Part shown: in pieces, positions 1 to 9,778 of the stretch | Layout: every line of letters starts with the position of its first letter | Numbering within the stretch: the stretch's first letter is position 1 | Assembly: GCA_905612355.1 (NCBI GenBank) | Contig: CAJQRU010000072.1 | Span: 53,185 to 117,184 of the forward strand | DNA length: 64,000 nt | Direction of reading: 5' to 3' | Source: an uncultured Gammaproteobacteria bacterium | Lineage (GTDB): Bacteria; Pseudomonadota; Gammaproteobacteria; Arenicellales; UBA868 | The notes under the pieces: model-generated | What the model was told of the DNA's origin: nothing | Database searches by the model: none | The model's input: the letters and a program-made list of their open reading frames with translations, nothing else | Position numbers and translations under genes: made by a program

Positions 1-735
1 CCAATGATTGCGATGTTCATCCTTTCATTTCAAGGGCGACGGGGTGGCACGAGTTTTCCAATGCGTGGGGTAAGTCTGTATTGGTGGGAAAAGCTTATTG
101 AACCGTCTATGGTGGGCGATATGCAGGGAGCATTGATGCGATCGTTGATCCTCGCATTGATCGTTATGGTGATTACTGCGATTTTCTCCACCATGTTGGC
201 GATGGCATTTAGAAAGAGATTTTTTGGGGCCAATGTCCTGTTTTATGTCGTAATGGCTGGATTGATGGTCCCTGGTATCTTGCTCAGCCTCAGTATGGCA
301 ACACTATTGCGGCAGATAGGAATGCCCGCAGCGTGGTGGTCCTCAGGTTTAGGCGTACATGTTGTTTGGACATTGCCGTTTGGGTTTCTGGTGATGATGG
401 CTGTATTTAATCGATTTGATACGAGCCTAGAGGAGGCGGCTCGAGACATGGGCGCGGACGAGTGGACTGTGTTTAAAGAGGTCACATTCCCACTGGTTTT
501 GCCCGGCATTGTTGCGGCAGGCCTATTTGGATTCACCTTGTCATACGATGAATTTGCTAGAACAACGCTCTTAGCGGGCGAATTTAATACGTTGCCGCTG
601 GACATTAATGCCTCTATGACTCAGCGTATAAGGCCGACGCTGTTCGCGCTCGGGACAGCATCCACGTTGTTTTCACTGCTAATGATTGGACTCTTTTTAG
701 GGATTTACAGTCTGCTGTATCGACGGATCAACTGA
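1..735 (+). CDS. ABC transporter permease, PotC/spermidine-putrescine type (5' end truncated by window edge)
   Basis: Multiple TM segments; EAA loop 'LEEAARDMGADEWTVFKEVTFPLVLPGI'; frame open to window start. Confidence 0.9.
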   Translation, partial: PMIAMFILSFQGRRGGTSFPMRGVSLYWWEKLIEPSMVGDMQGALMRSLILALIVMVITAIFSTMLAMAFRKRFFGANVLFYVVMAGLMVPGILLSLSMATLLRQIGMPAAWWSSGLGVHVVWTLPFGFLVMMAVFNRFDTSLEEAARDMGADEWTVFKEVTFPLVLPGIVAAGLFGFTLSYDEFARTTLLAGEFNTLPLDINASMTQRIRPTLFALGTASTLFSLLMIGLFLGIYSLLYRRIN

Positions 736-844
736 CAATTGTTCCGTCTGACACCCTTGGGTCAAGCCGCTCAGGGTGACAGCTTGATCTTGGGCGGGTC
801 TGTCGCGCTTATCGGCGCGATCCCCCATTTGGGTAGGTCCGATA

Positions 845-1927
845 TCAATCGAGCAAGACGGCAGAAGCAGCAGACCAACACAAGGTTTCTTTTTCACCCA
901 CTTTATAGACCTGATTTCTGCTATCCCGGTGTTGCTCGACCTGTATATAGTGTTTTGGCGCGAACTCAAAAACATCCGTTTCTAGCGATCCTAGATATTC
1001 TGTCGCGACATAGGTCGCATCAATGCGATTGGCCATGTCTGGATGATGCCCGGTAACGACCCAGTCTGCTCGAACGCACAGGGATACGGATGAACCGATA
1101 GAGTGATGATGTTGTCCATCAGGGATGCTGACATAGAACATCGAGTCACCATGTTCTATCAAAGCGATAGAACCACTGAGGGAGGTGAGAATGCCATCAA
1201 AGAGGTTGTTGTTTCCAATAAATTCGGCAACAAAGCGAGTACGGGGCATCTCATTGATTTCTCTGGAGGTGCCTGTTTGTTGAATAACAGCATCGCTCAT
1301 AACGATGACCGAATCAGCCATAGAGAGTGCTTCTTGTTGTGAATGAGTCACCATGATGAATGTTATGCCGATTTCTTGTTGAATCTTCTTTAATTCGACC
1401 ATCATGGTTTGTCGAAGACTGTAATCCAACGAACCGAGGGGTTCATCAAGGAGCAAGACGGTGGGGCGACTGATTAAGGCTCTTCCCAGAGCAACTCGTT
1501 GTTGTTGGCCTCCGCTTAGATCACGCGGATGACGATCGGCTAACTCGGTGAGGCCGACGAGGGCGATCATGTCTTGTGCTTGCCGGCGGCGTTCCGTTGA
1601 TTCAATGCCCCGCATCTTCAGGCTAAATTCTACATTCTGTAATACGGTTCGATGCGGGAAGAGGGCGAAGCTTTGAAACATCATCGAGGTGTCTCGTTGC
1701 GATGGCGGCAGATCAGTAACGTCTTGCCCGCTGAGGTAAATCTTGCCGGTGGTTACCTCCTCTAGGCCCCCGATCATTCGCAGCGTGGTCGTTTTTCCAC
1801 AGCCACTAGGGCCTAACATCGCGACAAAAGATCCTCTTTCAATGCTCGCGTTGAAATCGATAACCGCGCGGGTATCCCCGGGGTAGGTCTTGCAGACGTC
1901 GGCTAGAACGACGTCGTAGTCAGGCAT
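845..1927 (-). CDS. ABC transporter ATP-binding protein, PotA-like
   Basis: Walker A 'GPSGCGKTT', signature 'LSGGQQQRVALGRAL', Walker B 'LLLDEPLGSLD', C-terminal TOBE-like region. Confidence 0.95.
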   Translation of the reverse strand: MPDYDVVLADVCKTYPGDTRAVIDFNASIERGSFVAMLGPSGCGKTTTLRMIGGLEEVTTGKIYLSGQDVTDLPPSQRDTSMMFQSFALFPHRTVLQNVEFSLKMRGIESTERRRQAQDMIALVGLTELADRHPRDLSGGQQQRVALGRALISRPTVLLLDEPLGSLDYSLRQTMMVELKKIQQEIGITFIMVTHSQQEALSMADSVIVMSDAVIQQTGTSREINEMPRTRFVAEFIGNNNLFDGILTSLSGSIALIEHGDSMFYVSIPDGQHHHSIGSSVSLCVRADWVVTGHHPDMANRIDATYVATEYLGSLETDVFEFAPKHYIQVEQHRDSRNQVYKVGEKETLCWSAASAVLLD

Positions 1928-1951
1928 AATGGGTGTATCGATGAATTGTTT

Positions 1952-4516
1952 TTAATTGACGGCCTTTGATGTGGCGAGAACAAGGCTCCATACGGTTTCG
2001 AATGGAACCTCGTTGAAGACGCCATCCTGATTGAATTGGGCGAGCGCTGAAACCGCCTCTAACTGTGTGGTGTCTGCACCGGCGACACCTTGGAGTATTT
2101 CGATCGCTTCGACGAAGGTTGTGGATTCGCGTTCACGCTTTGTCTTCAGGGTTGTCTTGAGTAATGTGCCGATATTGGCGACCGCTTCCTGAAAGCGTCC
2201 TGCGCCATTGGGAGTCCCGAAGACGCCGCGCACGCCATTTTGAGCAAATCGCTGGCGTAGCCCGTCGGGAAGTGATTGAGCGAGCCCTTCAAGCGCTTCT
2301 CCAATTCCAAAACCGGTGGTAAAGAGGCCTCGAATGTTGTCTATGGTTCCGTCATCACTGCCGCCATACATTCTGATTTGGGCCCCCTGCAGAGCGTTGC
2401 CCATCGCTTTAGCCTGATCGCTACGAACGTCTCGTTCTGCTTCTATGTGCATTTTTGATAGTTCTAGGAACGTCGCTGCATCGTTGTATTTCTTCAGAGC
2501 GTCTGCTTTGGCTTCGATGCCGCTCGCTTCAGCTTCTAGCATGCGCTGCGTATTCGCGACCCGGAGTTGTTCGATCTCCATCTCCGCGCGGCCCTTTGCT
2601 GCGGCTTCTTTTTCGATGCCAATAGCCGAAATTTGTTGTGCGTCACTGGTGGCCTGTGCGCGTGTACGAGTGGCTGCGGCCTCGCGATCAGCGGCTTCTT
2701 TCCTAGCGTCGGCCTGAGCAAGCATATGCATTCGTGTAATTTCGGCGTTGTTTTCCTCCTCCACACGGCGTGTATCTGCGTTATTTTCAGCTTCGATCAG
2801 GTCGACGATCTTCTGACGTTCTGCGTCGGCGATATATCGCACCGAGTCCGCGTTATGTTCAGCCTGTTGTCTGGACGCTGTAGCCTCAAGTCGTTTTGCC
2901 GCCGCAAAGTCAAGGTCGGCGTCTTTCGCGGCTAACGCTATTTCCCGATTACGCTCTTCACTTTGGCGCGCCAAGGAACGTTGCACCTCAGCAGCTTCAC
3001 GTTTTTGCGACTCACTTAGAATCGACGTGTCTTTCGCGATCTGCGCCTTCTCGAGGTCCAACTCCTTATTGATTTCCTCTTGTTCGACCTTCCACTTCTC
3101 TTCGAGCAGGAAGCGCTGTTTTTCACTTAACAAGGTGGCTTGCGCTTCCGCTACATCTTTCTCTTGAGCAGAAGTGGCAAGAGCGTCCTGTTTGCTGACA
3201 TCTAAAAGAGCGAGTCTAGTTTTGAGTTGTTCCTGATTGATGGCGATTTCTGCCTGTTCAGCGGCTTTACTCCGCTCAAGGCGGGCACTTTCTTCACGGG
3301 CAGTGATCGCCGTCTGGCGTTCGATGTCGGCTTCATCTCGTTGCCGTTCGTTAGCGATTAACTGTATTTGTTTATCCTTTTGTGCCGCATCCAATGCGAT
3401 CTCGCGGGTAATTTGAGCCAGCTCTTCCTCTTTCGTTTTTTCAACGAGCTCTATTTGCCGATCTTTTTCTGCTTTATCCAGTTCGAGCTTCCGTGTGATT
3501 TCGGCGAGTTCTTCCTGCTTTGCTTTGCCGATCAGGACGATTTCACGATCGCGTCGTTGTTGCTCGATCTGTTTGCCTTTTTCGATTTCCGAAGATTCGC
3601 GTTTTCTGGACTCCTCAATGATGGCGACATCACGCTCAGTGCGGAGTTGTTCTACCACGCGTTCGTTTTCGATCTCCTTTTGCTCGACAGACAGTTTCTG
3701 ATCGAGGACGTAACGTTGCTTTTCACCCACATGGAGGGCTTGTTCGTTGGAAATCGCCCTGTCTTGTACTGAACGAGCGAAAGCCTCTTGCCGTTCGATT
3801 TCCAGCAACTCGAGCTGAGTCTCTAATTCCCTTTGTCGAATAGCGATACTGGTGCGCTTTTCTGTTTCATGAACGTCGCGTTTCGCCCGTGAAGTAATCT
3901 CGGTAATGATTCGGAGTCCTTCTGCATCAAATACATTATCGGTTTTGAAGTACTCTTTTCCTGTTTGTTCCATTGATACAATGGTGACTTCTTCTAGGAC
4001 GAGTCCATTGGCGCTAAAGCTTTCGATGACTTGGGACTTTATGTCGCGGGCGAAGGTGTCACGATTCTCATGGAGTTCTGCTAGGTCTTTTGTTGCGGCG
4101 TAGCTGCGCAATGCACTGACGATTTTTGCTTCTAGGAGATTTCGAACAGTGTCTGGATCAAAGGTCTTTTGACCCAGACTTCTACTAGCGGTGAGAAGCG
4201 ACTCTGCGGTGTGTCCGACGTGAGTATAGAGTTCGGTGACTACATCGATTCGAATATTGTCATGAGTCAAAATGGCCTGATCGCGCGCACGGCCAACGAT
4301 TAACTTTATCGTTTCCAACGAAACCCAGGAGACTTCGTGAAATACAGGTAGAACAATGGCACCTTGGCCTAGGCATACACGGGTTCCACCGAAACCGGTA
4401 CGGATGAAGCCCATATTGGCAGGAGCCCGTTTATAGACCCAGATAGAAATGACATAGAAAATGGCAACCGCAACGATTGCTAGGAGAACGATAGTAATTA
4501 GGCTTTCGATGGACAT
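1952..4516 (-). CDS. Flotillin/SPFH-family protein with very long coiled coil
   Basis: N-terminal TM anchor, SPFH-like region (VRNLLEAKIVSALRSYAATKDLAELHENRDTF), ~450 aa of Glu/Lys/Ala-rich coiled coil. Confidence 0.85.
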   Translation of the reverse strand: MSIESLITIVLLAIVAVAIFYVISIWVYKRAPANMGFIRTGFGGTRVCLGQGAIVLPVFHEVSWVSLETIKLIVGRARDQAILTHDNIRIDVVTELYTHVGHTAESLLTASRSLGQKTFDPDTVRNLLEAKIVSALRSYAATKDLAELHENRDTFARDIKSQVIESFSANGLVLEEVTIVSMEQTGKEYFKTDNVFDAEGLRIITEITSRAKRDVHETEKRTSIAIRQRELETQLELLEIERQEAFARSVQDRAISNEQALHVGEKQRYVLDQKLSVEQKEIENERVVEQLRTERDVAIIEESRKRESSEIEKGKQIEQQRRDREIVLIGKAKQEELAEITRKLELDKAEKDRQIELVEKTKEEELAQITREIALDAAQKDKQIQLIANERQRDEADIERQTAITAREESARLERSKAAEQAEIAINQEQLKTRLALLDVSKQDALATSAQEKDVAEAQATLLSEKQRFLLEEKWKVEQEEINKELDLEKAQIAKDTSILSESQKREAAEVQRSLARQSEERNREIALAAKDADLDFAAAKRLEATASRQQAEHNADSVRYIADAERQKIVDLIEAENNADTRRVEEENNAEITRMHMLAQADARKEAADREAAATRTRAQATSDAQQISAIGIEKEAAAKGRAEMEIEQLRVANTQRMLEAEASGIEAKADALKKYNDAATFLELSKMHIEAERDVRSDQAKAMGNALQGAQIRMYGGSDDGTIDNIRGLFTTGFGIGEALEGLAQSLPDGLRQRFAQNGVRGVFGTPNGAGRFQEAVANIGTLLKTTLKTKRERESTTFVEAIEILQGVAGADTTQLEAVSALAQFNQDGVFNEVPFETVWSLVLATSKAVN

Positions 4517-4628
4517 AGGCGCGTTCCAGCTGTTTTGTAGCTTTCCAGTGGTGGATTGTAATGCCTGTGGCGGCGTTATTCTGTCGGTTTAAGTATGAGA
4601 CGATTTGAAGTTAAGTGCTTAGGATTCT

Positions 4629-6929
4629 TTAGCTGCTTTCTCTAACCGGTTTTTCTCCAAAGTCGAAATGTGATCGTTTTCCTGGCGCACCCAGGAGCCG
4701 TTGGCGTAATGCTTCCGTTTTCTCAACGTCGATGGTCCCGATGTCTGAATCGATCACCACGCCATAATACTCTTTGGCCGACTCAATGGTGGTTAATCCA
4801 CGTGCGACGTCCTTTTGGACTGCTTCTACAGGGCGTCGCAGCGGGTCTCCCCAACCTCCAGTGCCAGGACCTGCGTAAAGAAGTTTATCACCCGGGTAAA
4901 CGGGCAAACGGTCTATTTTGGGAGCGAGCGTTCGGCGTTCACCGCTTTTGGTGGTCAAAGACTTTTCAGAACGCGATCCGGGTCGACCGCCAAAAATACC
5001 CCATGGCTGGCCAGTTTGGCGATCATCTTGAATTGACAATGCTCCGGGTGCCGTAAATCGGTAGGTTGTTGCAACGCCGTTACCACCCCGAAAGGATCCC
5101 GCACCACCAGAGTCTGGAATACAGCGGCGGGAATCAACTCTGATTGGTGCTTGATGTTCCATCGCCTCTATAGAATACAGTTTTGTCGTGTGTTCCCAAC
5201 TCGGTCCATCGATGCCGTCCGCAGCCAAACGTGCCGGTATCGCCCCGAAGTGGGTTTCAGCCAGCGGTAACCCCTGTGATGCGTCGTCCGGTACAAATGT
5301 CAAAACGCCCTGATTTGATTCTCCTGCCGCTACGACCAGGAAATCAGCCGAGTGGCTGAACACCCCATTGATGACATCTCGTAATCGACCTAACAGGTGC
5401 CTGCGACTCCCCAAGGCGGCAGGGAAGGCTGCCTTAATCAGTGAACCTTCGGGTAGTGTGATGTTGAATAATGAATTGCCACCGCCGGATGGTTCCATCT
5501 CTGGGTCGATACGACGAAGGAGGTATCGACCCACAAGATTCTGTAGAGTCGATTCCTGTAGATGGAGATTAATGGGTCCGAACGCCTGGGCATCCGTGCC
5601 AGTCCAATCCAAATATGCTTTGTCTTCTTCTCGCCAGATGGTCACCTTGAGTCGAAATGGGCCGTTTCCACAGCCGTCATCGTCCACGTAATCTTCAAAT
5701 GATTGCGGCTCACTGGGAAAGTACTTGGGTATGATGGCGCGCATCACCTGACGTGTCCGCTCTAGCAGTATTTGACTTGCCCGGGTATAGCTCGGCTCAC
5801 CAAAGCGTGCACATAATTGAAGCACTCGGGCCTCACCTATCCTCGTGGCCGCCACTAGTGTCATTAAATCATTATGATTCGCAACGGGCGCCCGGGTATT
5901 GCTCGTGAGAATGGCAAGCGCTTCGTGATTTAGGTCCCCGTTCTTGTATAACTTGATGGGTGGAACGCGCAGGCCTTCCCCAAAGATCGAATGTGTAGTT
6001 ACCGAGTTACTGCCAAGTGATTCGCTGCCAATATCGGTCATATGTCCGTAGGCCGAACTAAAGCCCACGAGCCGGGCCCCTAGAAAGATGGGAGTCACCA
6101 CGGCCCAGTCGTTCAAGTGCCCGCCCGCTCCGCCCGGGCTATAAGGGTCACTGTGTAGAATGACATCACCGGGGGCGAGGTCAGGCATCGAGGCTCGTAA
6201 CATTTTAGGTAAATCGGTTTCAGTATGACCCACGAGCAAATGCCCGTTGGCATCTGCGATCATGGTGTCGGCGTCACGTTGGAGACGGATCCCGGCGGAC
6301 ATGGCGCTGCGAACGAGAACGACCTCCATCTCTCGTCGAGCGGACCTTAGAGCAGTCTCCACAATATATGGAAGCGATTTTTCAACATCGTCTCCAGCGC
6401 GAGTGTTGGCTTGTCGAACTCTCGAGATATGTTCGCTTTGGCGCAGCGCGTCGGTGGGCCCGGGGCCAGGTGCCTGGGGTGTGCTTTGGTGTCCGTGGGC
6501 AGATATGAAATCAGCGTGGGTATCCGGTGCTAAATCGGCGTGACAACGGGCGAGCGCATCATCTGTTGCTCGTTGAAGGGCGATGCCGATATTGCCATCA
6601 TTAACGGCCGTGCCAAACTGCATTCGGGTTTGTCCCATCGCCGTTAGACGACAAAGCACCCGGACCTCGCCAGGCTCCACCTTATGTTCAACAATTTCGT
6701 AAGACCAGGCTTTGGCGTAAGTGTCTGTAAGCAACGTCGTAATGTGTGGGCCCACTGAGGATGGCGCGTTATGGGTATCATTCTCCGTTAGATTCGGGGA
6801 TCTAGGCGTCTGACCCGCCTCATCACCTGCGCCAGGCGTACCGAGCGCCATCTGTGTCGCAAATAATCTATCAAACTCGCTTTTGTTGGCGTCGGCGAGT
6901 TCCTCTAAGGATAGGTCAGGTTTGTTCAC
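4629..6929 (-). CDS. HyuB-family protein (hydantoinase B/oxoprolinase; copy 1) with unusual ~150-aa N-terminal extension
   Basis: HyuB core 'ALRSARREMEVVLVRSAMSAGIR...DPYSPGGAGGHLNDWAVV', 'GPGTGGWGDP'; N-terminus homologous to ORF 10513-10962. Confidence 0.9.
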   Translation of the reverse strand: MNKPDLSLEELADANKSEFDRLFATQMALGTPGAGDEAGQTPRSPNLTENDTHNAPSSVGPHITTLLTDTYAKAWSYEIVEHKVEPGEVRVLCRLTAMGQTRMQFGTAVNDGNIGIALQRATDDALARCHADLAPDTHADFISAHGHQSTPQAPGPGPTDALRQSEHISRVRQANTRAGDDVEKSLPYIVETALRSARREMEVVLVRSAMSAGIRLQRDADTMIADANGHLLVGHTETDLPKMLRASMPDLAPGDVILHSDPYSPGGAGGHLNDWAVVTPIFLGARLVGFSSAYGHMTDIGSESLGSNSVTTHSIFGEGLRVPPIKLYKNGDLNHEALAILTSNTRAPVANHNDLMTLVAATRIGEARVLQLCARFGEPSYTRASQILLERTRQVMRAIIPKYFPSEPQSFEDYVDDDGCGNGPFRLKVTIWREEDKAYLDWTGTDAQAFGPINLHLQESTLQNLVGRYLLRRIDPEMEPSGGGNSLFNITLPEGSLIKAAFPAALGSRRHLLGRLRDVINGVFSHSADFLVVAAGESNQGVLTFVPDDASQGLPLAETHFGAIPARLAADGIDGPSWEHTTKLYSIEAMEHQAPIRVDSRRCIPDSGGAGSFRGGNGVATTYRFTAPGALSIQDDRQTGQPWGIFGGRPGSRSEKSLTTKSGERRTLAPKIDRLPVYPGDKLLYAGPGTGGWGDPLRRPVEAVQKDVARGLTTIESAKEYYGVVIDSDIGTIDVEKTEALRQRLLGAPGKRSHFDFGEKPVRESS

Positions 6930-6941
6930 GGCGGTGTCGTG

Positions 6942-8993
6942 TTATACGCTCTGGACTGTCTGAGGTTTAATCAAAAGAGTGCCGTCAGGGCAAACAGTAG
7001 CGTCATGGCCTGGGTGAATGAGTGTTGTGGCATCGTATTGCAGTATTACAGCAGGCCCTGAAACAGACATGTCCGAGGTCAAATCCAGGCGTTCGTATAC
7101 TTGAGTGTCCAGGAAATCTCCATCAAAACATATTCGGCATTGATCTGGGATTGTGGATTCCGGTCTTCGTAATTGGCTTTTCGCCTTTAATGTCGATACC
7201 TGAGGTTGTGTATATCCAATGATTCGCAAGTTGACAATCTCAACCGGTAGCTCTCTGTCAAATCCGGATAGGGTCTGGTGTGCGGATACAAACTGCTCTT
7301 CCAACTTATCGAGGTTTGCACTCGGATTTGCGAGATGTAAGGGCAGTGTTATCTCCACGCTATCGCCAGCGTAACGCAGATCGGCTTCTGCCAGGAAGGT
7401 GTACTTATCTTTGGCTGATCCGTCGTCTTGCAACTGGGCATTAACGTGGGTTTGCAGCTTTTGCAATACCTGATCGAGCAGTGTGCTGGACACAGTGGTA
7501 ATCGGTTTTAGTATGGTCTGAGACAATTCGTGACGTTGCGATGCAGACAGGGTTCCGTGGGCTGATAGCATTCCCGGTTCGGGCGGTATGACAACAGGAA
7601 ACATATTTCCCAGCATTCCAAGCGCGTTGGCGTGCATTGGGCCGGCACCGCCGAATGCAATCAACGTTAAATGTTTCGCCTCTAGATGTTTTTCCGACGC
7701 TAGCAGGCATATGTTTCCGTAAACTTTCTCGTTCGCGACATCAATTACTGCTTTGGCTGCCTCTACAAGATCCATTCCGAGCGCTTTTGCCACCGGGGAC
7801 ATCGCGGTTTCGGCGGCACCGGTATCTATTGGAAATCGTCCCCCTAACAACCCGAAGGGTAGTCGACCCAGAATTACATTGGCATCGGTTAATGTCGCGA
7901 CGGTTCCGCCAAGTCCGTAACACGCCGGACCCGGGCCATTGGGGGTGGGGGCCTTTATACGAATCATGCCCGTTATCGGGATGTCGACCAAGGAGCCTGC
8001 GCCGGCTCCGATATGTCGCGTGCCCAGCGTTGGGAGTCCCAGGCGATAGGGGCCGACCGATCCATCGCGCAAAGGCGGTCGTAGCGTCTGATGGAGCAGC
8101 GTAATCTCTGTTGTGCTTCCCCCCCAGTCCAAAGCGAGCGCATCGCCGGGGGCCGCGGAAGAGGCAATCTCGTGCGCCGCCCTGGCGGCACAGGCGGAAC
8201 TGGACAATGCGGCAAAGATTGGAAAACGCTGCGCTCGTTCCGATCCCATCAATCCGCCATCCGATCGCGCTACCAATATGTCCGGCGGTGCAGATAGGTC
8301 TGTGAATTTGTCATTCAGAATCTTCAGGTGAGTCATCATGCTCCGTTGAAGATAGGCGTTCATGACGGTGAGAGAGGTACGCTCAAATTCACGAAAGACC
8401 CGTCGTAGTTCGCTCGAGAGTGTCACCGGAAAGCCTGGAGCAAGGTTTGATATCAGATCGCGGAGCATGCGCTCGTGTATGGGGTTGGAGTAAGAATGAA
8501 GTAGTGATATCGCTATATGTTCTGCCCCAAGGTGAATAATTTCCTGAATCATGTTCGACGCCACCGAACTATCTAGCGGCTGTAGAATCTGTCCCTCGGC
8601 TGACATCCGTTCCGGAATTCCGCGCGTCAGCGTAAGATCCGCCAGTGGTTCCGCCTGGGTGGCCGTGTGGGGGTTGGATGAGGCAAAGCCCTCAGATACC
8701 CCGCCTAGAAGGAGAATGTGCTCAAAGCCTTCACTGGTGAGTAGAGCGACCTTCGGTCCGTTTCGTTTAGCGACGGTCAACGCTGGTATCGATGTGCTGT
8801 TAACAACCGTCGCGATGTCCGCCGCCGCTACTTTGCTGGTATCGAGGAGTTCACGAAGTCCAGTAAAAACTGCTGATGCCAGGTCCTCGGGCGTCGAAAG
8901 AACCTTTGTAGCGTATAGCTTGCCGGACCCCTCATCCAGAAGGGATAAGTCCGTAAATGTCCCTCCGATATCAATCCCTAGGCGGGCAGCCAT
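6942..8993 (-). CDS. HyuA-family protein (hydantoinase A/oxoprolinase; copy 1)
   Basis: 'RLGIDIGGTFTDLSLLDE', 'GDALALDWGGSTTEI', 'LIAFGGAGPMHANALG'. Confidence 0.93.
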   Translation of the reverse strand: MAARLGIDIGGTFTDLSLLDEGSGKLYATKVLSTPEDLASAVFTGLRELLDTSKVAAADIATVVNSTSIPALTVAKRNGPKVALLTSEGFEHILLLGGVSEGFASSNPHTATQAEPLADLTLTRGIPERMSAEGQILQPLDSSVASNMIQEIIHLGAEHIAISLLHSYSNPIHERMLRDLISNLAPGFPVTLSSELRRVFREFERTSLTVMNAYLQRSMMTHLKILNDKFTDLSAPPDILVARSDGGLMGSERAQRFPIFAALSSSACAARAAHEIASSAAPGDALALDWGGSTTEITLLHQTLRPPLRDGSVGPYRLGLPTLGTRHIGAGAGSLVDIPITGMIRIKAPTPNGPGPACYGLGGTVATLTDANVILGRLPFGLLGGRFPIDTGAAETAMSPVAKALGMDLVEAAKAVIDVANEKVYGNICLLASEKHLEAKHLTLIAFGGAGPMHANALGMLGNMFPVVIPPEPGMLSAHGTLSASQRHELSQTILKPITTVSSTLLDQVLQKLQTHVNAQLQDDGSAKDKYTFLAEADLRYAGDSVEITLPLHLANPSANLDKLEEQFVSAHQTLSGFDRELPVEIVNLRIIGYTQPQVSTLKAKSQLRRPESTIPDQCRICFDGDFLDTQVYERLDLTSDMSVSGPAVILQYDATTLIHPGHDATVCPDGTLLIKPQTVQSV

Positions 8994-9232
8994 CAGCTTA
9001 AACCTCTCCTTTTAGATTGAGTATCTGGCGGAATACCAAATGGCCTAGGATGACCGGTTCGGCGCGCATCGAATCAGAGGTGAACAATCTACAACAGATC
9101 GCGGTGCTCGGGAAGTCGTTTAAAATATTCGCCAAAACTTTTCTTCAAACTCACGAGGCCAGCGGCTGACACGAATGAGACCGTTGATGGTATAAAGACC
9201 TCGACGCGCAACATCTAGAGAGTGAATCAGCG

Positions 9233-9751
9233 ATGGAATCCTCACAAAACCGGTGGCGACGGCCCGGAGCTTGGATCGGGCTGGGTATTTTTGCTGTCCT
9301 TGTTCTTTTTTTGCTGTTTTACCAACCGGTAGAACAGTACTTAATGGAGCGCATCCCACAAATCCATTTTTCCAATATTCTTTTCTGGTTTGCATCGGTG
9401 GTCGCGATCATCAGTTTCGCCATATCGCACCGGCAGTCGTTTAAAAAGAATATATTTGGCCAATTTTCTGAAATAAGTGCGCAAGAATTGGTTTTCGATA
9501 CCCTGCAGATAGCGATTTTAGCCGCTGTCATATTATGCGCCGGGGCCACTATTCAGGCAGTAGAGATGCTGAGTGAGCATCTAATGAATGATGGCCAGCT
9601 CATCACCGCGGTATTCGGCAGTCGCTTGCTTTCGGTGTTTGTTTTGATGTTAATGGCGATTCTGTTTTATTTGTTGCACCGTGTAGTGCGGGCTTATAGG
9701 GTGGGTTGGCGCCGAGGCTGGACACCTCCCGGAGCGGTCGGGCGTGGCTAA
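9233..9751 (+). CDS. Integral membrane protein of unknown function (~4 predicted TM helices)
   Basis: Hydrophobic segments 'WIGLGIFAVLVLFLLFY', 'ILFWFASVVAIISFAI', 'LQIAILAAVILCAGATIQAV', 'LLSVFVLMLMAILFYLL'. Confidence 0.65.
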   Translation: MESSQNRWRRPGAWIGLGIFAVLVLFLLFYQPVEQYLMERIPQIHFSNILFWFASVVAIISFAISHRQSFKKNIFGQFSEISAQELVFDTLQIAILAAVILCAGATIQAVEMLSEHLMNDGQLITAVFGSRLLSVFVLMLMAILFYLLHRVVRAYRVGWRRGWTPPGAVGRG

Positions 9752-9778
9752 GGCGTTGGCGAGGAATCTGGGCTATTC

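Noticed and set aside
752-778. CACCCT...AGGGTG inverted repeat between permease and ATPase genes as terminator
   Set aside because: Six-bp stem with a long loop and no T-tract; too weak to call
739-1056. ORF of 105 aa after the permease
   Set aside because: Antisense to the 3' part of the ABC ATPase gene; no recognisable domain
2445-3772. Several plus-strand ORFs inside the SPFH gene
   Set aside because: Antisense shadow ORFs of a repetitive coiled-coil gene; Phe/Leu/Ser-rich translations reflect the opposite strand
7441-8331. Overlapping ORFs on both strands within HyuA1
   Set aside because: Shadow ORFs; HyuA frame has full-length domain support
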